From: Nitrososphaerota archaeon
GTDB taxonomy: Archaea > Thermoproteota > Nitrososphaeria > Nitrososphaerales > Nitrosopumilaceae
DNA: 6,217 nucleotides
NCBI GenBank assembly: GCA_022564385.1
Contig: JADFLN010000083.1
Location: forward strand, 1 to 6,217
Direction: 5' to 3'
In this document: in pieces, positions 1 through 3,750 of the stretch
Layout: each line of letters starts with the position of its first letter
Numbering within the stretch: the stretch's first letter is position 1
Made by a program: the position numbers and the translations under genes
The notes under the pieces: generated by a model
Database searches by the model: none
Told to the model about the DNA's origin: nothing
The model's input: the letters and a program-made list of their open reading frames with translations, nothing else

Positions 1-64
1 TTTGAGAAATTTATAAATAATTTTTAGAAGTTTATAAATAATTTGAGAAATTTATAAATAATTT
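1..64. repeat. Three tandem TATA-box-like units
   Basis: The 10-mer TTTATAAATA occurs at 10-19, 31-40 and 51-60, each preceded by a GAGAA/AGAAG-type segment, giving a period of 21 then 20 bp. Each unit is close to the archaeal TATA consensus, and the spacing is about two helical turns, so all three would face the same side of the DNA. No start codon lies at the 25-27 bp spacing seen elsewhere in this window, so I cannot assign them to a gene. The array may continue leftward beyond the window. It could be a multi-TBP site, a promoter for an untranslated RNA, or a simple AT-rich tandem repeat. Confidence 0.75.
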
Positions 65-106
65 TCCAAAAAGTTTTGTTAATCTTTGTTGACTTTTCAA
101 AATAAG

Positions 107-241
107 ATGTGGGGTGTTACATCAATACTGTAAATCCCTTTAACGGAACTATCTTTGTCTCAATAAAGGTCTGTAAGGATCCAAATCGGATGGGAGTTGG
201 CCTTGTGGCGTCTCTTTTTTGGTTCCGATATTTTAGCCTCA
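107..241 (+). repeat. Dispersed intergenic repeat A, copy 1 (possible small RNA locus)
   Basis: This segment is homologous to 3571-3680. A 48-bp core (180-227) matches 3617-3664 at 45 of 48 positions, and all three differences are G here versus A there (200, 207, 221). The 5' part (107 to about 140) also aligns with 3571 to about 3605, but this copy carries roughly 30 extra bases between the two blocks. The core ends in a six-T run (215-220), the form of an archaeal transcription terminator on the plus strand. CGGAAC at 144-149 can pair with GTTCCG at 222-227. No convincing reading frame is shared by the two copies, so a non-coding element or small RNA is more likely than a gene fragment. Confidence 0.75.
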
Positions 242-292
242 AACTTGTTCAAAAATCTTTGTTAACATTTTACGTCAAATGTTAACAAGTTT
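241..292. other. Strong inverted repeat with an overlapping alternative pairing
   Basis: Arms at 259-270 and 277-288 are perfectly complementary over 12 bp around a 6-base loop (TACGTC), and each arm contains GTTAAC. A second perfect 9-bp inverted repeat, 241-249 with 284-292, shares bases 284-288 with the first, so in RNA the two stems would be mutually exclusive. As DNA the short-loop form resembles an operator for a dimeric regulator. It lies just after repeat A1 and more than 200 bp from any gene end, so its target is unclear. Confidence 0.6.
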
Positions 293-308
293 ATCACAAA
301 AAATAACA

Positions 309-358
309 AAGACGTTTGGCAGGGCGGTTACAATAACTAACGGTTAGTTTACCGTCTT
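309..358. other. Nested inverted repeats
   Basis: AAGACG (309-314) pairs with CGTCTT (353-358). Inside it lies an odd palindrome, AACTAAC-G-GTTAGTT (335-349). Together these could form a stem with an internal hairpin in RNA, or the inner palindrome could be a protein-binding site. The stretch from 242 to 444 otherwise shows no gene, and I see no tRNA or rRNA signature in it. Confidence 0.4.
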
Positions 359-444
359 CATTATTCCCAAATTTAACGAAAAGAGTGTTATCTACACTAG
401 TTTACTTTTTACTTCCAAGTTAGCCCTCCTTTCACGAATGAATA

Positions 445-466
445 GTTGCCCTAATCCACGTTATAA
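445..466 (+). repeat. Short direct repeat B, copy 1
   Basis: A 22-bp sequence with core CCCTAATCCACGTTATAA matches 3029-3050 at 21 of 22 positions in the same orientation. The other copy lies on the far side of the kinase/CheR block, so the pair brackets those genes. The final GTTATAA could also act as a TATA element, but no open frame follows at the expected spacing here. It may be the end of a larger degenerate repeat or a recombination site. Confidence 0.7.
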
Positions 467-505
467 CGTAAAGTTGTTTTGTTGGAATTTTGTTAAATTG
501 AATGA

Positions 506-1339
506 TCATGCTATGATTGATTCGGCAGAAACTTTTTGATAAATTTTTTGTCTTAATTCAACAGATTCAAAAAATTTCTCCATCAAAGAAGGTATTCTTT
601 CAGCCATCCCCAAAACAAGAAATCCACCATCTTTTAATGTTTTATGGAATTTTTTGAAAAGGAGATCTTTAGCGTCGTTACTGTAGTAGATAAGCAAGTT
701 CCTGCAAACTATAACATCAACTTGATTTATGTTGAAGGAGTCAACATCACCAACCTGAAAATGAATGAATTTTTTTAAACCATCATTAAATTTGTATAAA
801 TCATCATCAATTTTTTCTAGAAATTTTGACATTAGTGAATTTGGAATATTCTTTAATACCTCACTTTCATACTTCCCAGTTTTAGCAATTTCTATTGATG
901 TTGGATTCATGTCGGTTGCAATAATCACAAACTGTTTTTCCTTTGTTTTTAGGGCATTAGATAATCCCATTGCTAAACTATAAGGTTCATTCCCAGTTGC
1001 ACAACCAGCACTCCATATACGGATTTTCTCATAATTATTTGATAGTTTGATAATCTTAGGAATGATTTTCTGTTGAAAAACATCCCATACTTCTCGATTT
1101 CTAAAGAACTCTGTTACGTTTATTGACAAACTGGCATTCAACTCTAAAGATTCAAGGGGGTCTTCATCTAGAAATGAAACGTACTTTGAAGATGATTTTA
1201 ATCCCATTATACGCATTCGCCTTTCAATTCTACGGCTTAAAAAATTAGTTTCAAAATGGTCAATGTTTACATCAATATTTTTCTTTACTATTTTTTTAAT
1301 CTCTTTAAGTTGAGATTCTAAAATGACAGCACTCACCAC
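506..1339 (-). CDS. cheR: CheR-type protein-glutamate O-methyltransferase
   Basis: In chemotaxis CheR moves a methyl group from S-adenosylmethionine to glutamates of methyl-accepting receptors, setting their adaptation state. The 277 aa match a single-module CheR. An N-terminal helical domain (about 1-75) contains FLSRRIERRM. NVTEFFR (74-80) is the signature before the catalytic domain. The SAM loop is IWSAGCATGNEPYSLAM (108-124), followed by the acidic ATDMNP (141-146), CRNLLIYY (212-219) and GGFLVLGMAERI (238-249). The usual GEEPYS reads GNEPYS here. Translation begins at GTG (1339-1337) or the next GTG codon, because an in-frame TGA lies two codons upstream and the next Met is residue 42. 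It follows the histidine kinase on the same strand after 195 bp. No receptor, CheB or CheY is in the window, so the substrate is unknown. The family call is firm; a role in chemotaxis is inference. Confidence 0.93.
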   Translation of the reverse strand: MVSAVILESQLKEIKKIVKKNIDVNIDHFETNFLSRRIERRMRIMGLKSSSKYVSFLDEDPLESLELNASLSINVTEFFRNREVWDVFQQKIIPKIIKLSNNYEKIRIWSAGCATGNEPYSLAMGLSNALKTKEKQFVIIATDMNPTSIEIAKTGKYESEVLKNIPNSLMSKFLEKIDDDLYKFNDGLKKFIHFQVGDVDSFNINQVDVIVCRNLLIYYSNDAKDLLFKKFHKTLKDGGFLVLGMAERIPSLMEKFFESVELRQKIYQKVSAESIIA

Positions 1340-1466
1340 ATATCAGATATTCCATTAAAGCACATTAGTACTAATTCTTGTTTGCAATAATAAACTGACA
1401 ACTTATTTTTAGATATTTTTGTGTCTGATCATAATAAACAAACATTTCAAGTTACTTCTCCTCGGA

Positions 1467-1474
1467 TTTTATAA
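1467..1474 (-). promoter_or_regulatory. Candidate TATA box for cheR
   Basis: On the minus strand this reads TTATAAAA, a good archaeal TATA element in the 195-bp gap between the kinase and cheR. Initiation about 25 bp downstream would give a leader of roughly 100 nt, unlike the leaderless genes elsewhere in the window. No clear terminator for the kinase is visible on the minus strand in the gap, so cheR may also be read through from the kinase. Confidence 0.3.
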
Positions 1475-1534
1475 TTTTTACTACAAATTATGATTTGTCG
1501 GAATTTTTAATTTTTGACTAGAAATATACTTCGA

Positions 1535-2587
1535 TTAATCTAAAATTTTTGGCAAGGTTATTGTAAATATAGTGGGAATATTTTTTGCTGAAATTGTGCC
1601 ACCATGTGCTTCAATTATTTTTTTACAGGTTACGAGTCCTAAACCGGTGCCAGTTTGTTTGGTGGTATAGAGGGGCTCAAACATTTTTGAGAATACATTA
1701 TCAGGTATTCTAGCACCTGAATCTTCAAATTCCAGAATGACATTCTTGTCTTCATCAAATAATCGTATATTGATTTCTCCTTTGTTATCCATAGACTGTA
1801 TTGAATTAATTATCAAGTTATTAAAAACAGGTTCTAGTCTTGAGGCATCGCATGAAATAGTGCATTGATTTGATGGTAGATTGACAATGATTCCATCTGG
1901 AATCTCCATTGAATTTACAGCATTCTTAATAATACTCGATATCTCCACAACCTTAAATTGTAAGGGATTTGATTTTACAAAACTAAGTATGTCATTTATT
2001 TGATGAGAGATTCTAAGAATTGCATTATCCAAACGTTGAAACGTCTTTTTATCCATATCATCAAAATTTTTCTCATGTCTGTACTTGTAATTTTCTATGG
2101 ATATTTTCATTACACTTAATGGGTTTTTCAGATCATGTGAAATGCGAGAGGCTAGCTCTCCAATGGCAGTTAACTTTTCCATCTTTACGATTTTTTCATG
2201 AATTTTCTTTTGTTTAGTTATGTCAGTTCGTATTGCAAGATATTTGATAATATTCCCAGATGTATCAAAAAAAGGAACAATAGTAGTTTTAACCCAATAG
2301 AAAGTTCCATCTTTTGCTTTATTTTTTATTTCCCCATCCCAAACTTTTCCAGAGGATATAGTTTTCCACATATCTTCAAAAAATCGGTCATCATGATAAC
2401 CTGATTTTAAAATGCGATGATTCATACCCACTAACTCTTCTCGAGAATATTTTGAAATTTCACAAAATTTGTCATTAACATAAGTGATATTTCCATTTTT
2501 GTTAGTTATTGCCACAATAGAGGTGAGATCTAATGCCTCTTTGAAGTTTTCAAGATCTTTTGTTGGCTCTGTTGCTGTTTGAATCAT
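1535..2587 (-). CDS. PAS-domain sensor histidine kinase
   Basis: Two-component sensor kinase of 350 aa. One PAS domain spans about 18-126, including GKVWDGEIKNKAKDGTFYW (80-98) and ending in the linker AIRTDITKQK. A HisKA dimerisation helix follows with the phospho-acceptor His151 in ISHDLKNP. The HATPase_c domain has the N box NNLIINS (256-262), G1 box DSGARIP (289-295), F box FEPLYTTK (303-310) and G2 box GTGLGL (313-318). There is no signal peptide or membrane segment, so it should be cytoplasmic and sense an internal cue through PAS. I see no cysteine or histidine that assigns flavin or heme. The G1 box departs from the usual DxGxGIP: Arg293 replaces the second glycine. No response regulator is encoded nearby. 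ATG at 2587 is the only reasonable start. cheR follows on the same strand, suggesting a shared sensory output. Confidence 0.93.
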   Translation of the reverse strand: MIQTATEPTKDLENFKEALDLTSIVAITNKNGNITYVNDKFCEISKYSREELVGMNHRILKSGYHDDRFFEDMWKTISSGKVWDGEIKNKAKDGTFYWVKTTIVPFFDTSGNIIKYLAIRTDITKQKKIHEKIVKMEKLTAIGELASRISHDLKNPLSVMKISIENYKYRHEKNFDDMDKKTFQRLDNAILRISHQINDILSFVKSNPLQFKVVEISSIIKNAVNSMEIPDGIIVNLPSNQCTISCDASRLEPVFNNLIINSIQSMDNKGEINIRLFDEDKNVILEFEDSGARIPDNVFSKMFEPLYTTKQTGTGLGLVTCKKIIEAHGGTISAKNIPTIFTITLPKILD

Positions 2588-2629
2588 GTTGTTGAATGAA
2601 TTGGATAATGTACAGATTCATCTGGTTTC

Positions 2630-2637
2630 ATTATACG
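2630..2637 (-). promoter_or_regulatory. Candidate TATA box for the histidine kinase
   Basis: On the minus strand this reads GTATAATG. Initiation about 25 bp downstream would fall near 2608 and leave a leader of about 20 nt before the ATG at 2587. No Shine-Dalgarno motif is visible in that leader. The match is weaker than for the other promoters here. Confidence 0.35.
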
Positions 2638-2749
2638 TCATATTCCTCATAATGGGTAAATTTTTGAAATTACTAACATATTGTTTGTATTTATTAAACA
2701 ATCTCCATCTATTCTCAATGCACTCATTTTATTTCTTAGATATAATCAC

Positions 2750-2875
2750 TTAACTCAAATCTCTCTGCAAAAAATTATGGATTAAAAGAAATCGAATTAT
2801 TGTTCTTACTGTCATTGATATTTTCTAATCATTCAATACTTTAGATGAAGTGTGTTAATTATTCGTCAGTATTTT
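2750..2875 (+). repeat. Dispersed intergenic repeat C, copy 1
   Basis: This 126-bp segment aligns without gaps to 3413-3538 (constant offset of 663 bp) with 8 mismatches, about 94% identity. Within it 2802-2860 is perfectly identical over 59 bp to 3465-3523. Weaker similarity continues to about 2901 (versus about 3562). The copy lies between the divergent kinase and RHH genes and ends in a six-T run (2872-2877), which could stop plus-strand transcription. Neither copy has a conserved open frame: the ATG at 2777 is followed by TAA two codons later. Non-coding conservation this strong points to a recent duplication, a mobile element or an RNA/regulatory role. Confidence 0.85.
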
Positions 2876-2937
2876 TTCATTGAATTTAGGAATAATTGAG
2901 GTTTTTTGAATAATACATATTTTTTAGCATTTTGAAG

Positions 2938-2954
2938 AGTTTAGAATCTAAACT
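2938..2954. other. 17-bp palindrome, operator- or hairpin-like
   Basis: AGTTTAGA and TCTAAACT are perfect 8-bp arms around a single central A. It sits in the non-coding stretch upstream of the RHH gene. The near-zero loop favours a dimeric protein-binding site over an RNA hairpin. A ribbon-helix-helix protein encoded about 150 bp downstream is an obvious but unproven candidate ligand. Confidence 0.45.
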
Positions 2955-3028
2955 ACATTTGAGATAATTTACCAAACATATTACAGATAATCTCTAAAAA
3001 TAGAATCCCCCCGTTCTACTCGTAAAAA

Positions 3029-3050
3029 GTTACCCTAATCCACGTTATAA
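3029..3050 (+). repeat. Short direct repeat B, copy 2
   Basis: Matches 445-466 at 21 of 22 positions (A here for G at the fourth base), same orientation. It lies 153 bp after repeat C1 and 55 bp before the RHH start codon. Its terminal GTTATAA could act as a distal TATA element giving a leader of about 30 nt, but a better-placed TATA box lies at 3077-3084. Confidence 0.7.
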
Positions 3051-3076
3051 TCAAGAATGAAAATTAGATGAACACA

Positions 3077-3084
3077 TTATATAA
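3077..3084 (+). promoter_or_regulatory. TATA box, leaderless promoter of the RHH/zinc-ribbon operon
   Basis: TTATATAA is centred about 25.5 bp before the ATG at 3106. Archaeal transcription starts about 25 bp after the TATA centre, so the mRNA should begin at or next to the start codon. The absence of a Shine-Dalgarno motif agrees with leaderless translation. Confidence 0.65.
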
Positions 3085-3105
3085 TACAAATCATATTATC
3101 ACAAT

Positions 3106-3249
3106 ATGAGTAAACGTGTTACAATCATGATTGATGAAGATCTTGACAAGAAACTCAGACTTCGTCAAGCAAAAATGATTCAACAAAATCAATCATCACA
3201 TAGTTATTCTAGAGTATTGAATGAAACCCTTCGTAAAGCCTTGAAATAA
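3106..3249 (+). CDS. Small ribbon-helix-helix DNA-binding protein
   Basis: A 47-aa basic protein. The N-terminal strand KRVTIMID (3-10) is followed by helix 1 (EDLDKKLRLRQAKMIQQ, about 11-27), a polar turn (NQSSHSYS) and helix 2 (RVLNETLRKALK). This strand-helix-helix order is the CopG/Arc/MetJ fold, in which two chains pair their strands into a sheet that enters the DNA major groove. It probably acts as a homodimeric repressor or chromatin-type DNA-binding protein. The start is fixed by the ATG with a TATA box at leaderless spacing. It is the first gene of a two-gene unit with a zinc ribbon 2 bp downstream, and the unit lies between two copies of repeat C. No toxin is encoded beside it, so an antitoxin role is not supported. 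Target DNA is unknown; the 17-bp palindrome at 2938-2954 is one candidate. Confidence 0.85.
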   Translation: MSKRVTIMIDEDLDKKLRLRQAKMIQQNQSSHSYSRVLNETLRKALK

Positions 3250-3251
3250 TC

Positions 3252-3362
3252 ATGCCGACTTGGAACTGTAAGAATTGTGAGATGCCAATGACTTTGGCAG
3301 AACATAATACAAATGTAATATGTCCAAATTGTGGTAAGAGAATGGTTCAGGCATCTGACTGA
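3252..3362 (+). CDS. 36-aa four-cysteine zinc-ribbon protein
   Basis: The protein has two CxxC knuckles, Cys6-Lys-Asn-Cys9 and Cys24-Pro-Asn-Cys27, separated by 14 residues. The second is followed by GKRM, typical of a treble-clef/zinc-ribbon turn. Four cysteines at this spacing should bind one zinc ion (a rubredoxin-like iron site is the alternative). The protein is essentially one knuckle pair with no other domain. Its ATG lies 2 bp after the stop of the ribbon-helix-helix gene, so the two are almost certainly co-transcribed and may work together. It has no ribosome-binding motif, so translation may be coupled to the upstream gene. Function is unknown beyond metal binding; protein or nucleic-acid contact is the usual role of such stand-alone ribbons. 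Confidence 0.8.
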   Translation: MPTWNCKNCEMPMTLAEHNTNVICPNCGKRMVQASD

Positions 3363-3412
3363 ATACTATTATTGAAAGCCAGATTGATTGTTTATTTAAT
3401 GAAAATCATCAT

Positions 3413-3538
3413 TTAACTCAAATCTCTCAGAGAAAAATTATGGATTCAAAGAAGTTGAATTATCGTTCTTACTGTCATTGATATTTTCTAATCATTCAAT
3501 ACTTTAGATGAAGTGTGTTAATTTTTCGTCAGTATTTT
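3413..3538 (+). repeat. Dispersed intergenic repeat C, copy 2
   Basis: Partner of 2750-2875 (126 bp, 8 mismatches, 59 consecutive identical bases at 3465-3523). It begins 50 bp after the zinc-ribbon stop codon. With copy 1 it brackets repeat B2 and the RHH/zinc-ribbon operon as a direct repeat, so recombination between the copies would delete exactly that operon. The six-T end of copy 1 is reduced to four T here. It is followed after 32 bp by repeat A2. Confidence 0.85.
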
Positions 3539-3570
3539 AAAGGATTTAAGAGGATAATCCGGTATAGATT

Positions 3571-3680
3571 ATGTTGGAGTGTTAAACCAATTTTGTGAAT
3601 CTCTATCAAGGGTTATTCCAAATCGGATGGGAGTTGACCTTGTAGCGTCTCTTTTTTAGTTCCGTTTTATTTCAGTCTCA
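3571..3680 (+). repeat. Dispersed intergenic repeat A, copy 2
   Basis: Partner of 107-241. The core 3617-3664 matches 180-227 with three differences, all A here for G there, and the same six-T run at 3652-3657. The left block (3571 to about 3605) aligns with 107 to about 140, but about 30 bp present in copy 1 are missing, including the arm CGGAAC that could pair with GTTCCG. It ends about 70 bp before the start codon of the secreted-protein gene and lies upstream of that gene's TATA box, so it is not part of its leader. Confidence 0.75.
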
Positions 3681-3721
3681 TTCTATGCTTTTATTACTTA
3701 CTATGATAACAACCACAATTC

Positions 3722-3728
3722 TTTATAC
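3722..3728 (+). promoter_or_regulatory. TATA box, leaderless promoter of the secreted-protein gene
   Basis: TTTATAC is centred 26 bp before the ATG at 3751. It therefore decides the start: the frame is also open from an ATG at 3685, but that start would lie upstream of this TATA box and would bury the signal peptide 22 residues in. Confidence 0.6.
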
Positions 3729-3750
3729 GCAAAAGATACTCCGTTTTGTG

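Noticed and set aside
190..285. 31-codon open frame starting in repeat A1 (MGVGLVASLFWF...)
   Set aside because: In repeat A2 the matching frame is stopped by TAG at 3657-3659 and there is no promoter or start context at leaderless spacing, so the conservation is not of a protein.
765..983. 72-codon plus-strand frame inside cheR, with similar short frames inside the kinase and near 5176-5376
   Set aside because: They lie opposite well-supported genes with recognisable domains and show no protein features or promoters of their own.
3044..3050. TATA-like end of repeat B2 as the main RHH promoter
   Set aside because: It would leave a leader of about 30 nt, while 3077-3084 is a better TATA match at the leaderless spacing used by other genes here.
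3106..3362. RHH gene pair considered as a toxin-antitoxin system
   Set aside because: The partner is a 36-residue zinc ribbon with no RelE, PIN, MazF or other toxin motif.
3440..3481. 13-codon frame in repeat C2 (MDSKKLNY...)
   Set aside because: The equivalent ATG in copy C1 is followed by TAA after one further codon, so the frame is not preserved.
3685..3750. 22-residue upstream extension of the secreted protein
   Set aside because: The TATA box at 3722-3728 places transcription start at 3751, and the signal peptide begins naturally at that Met.
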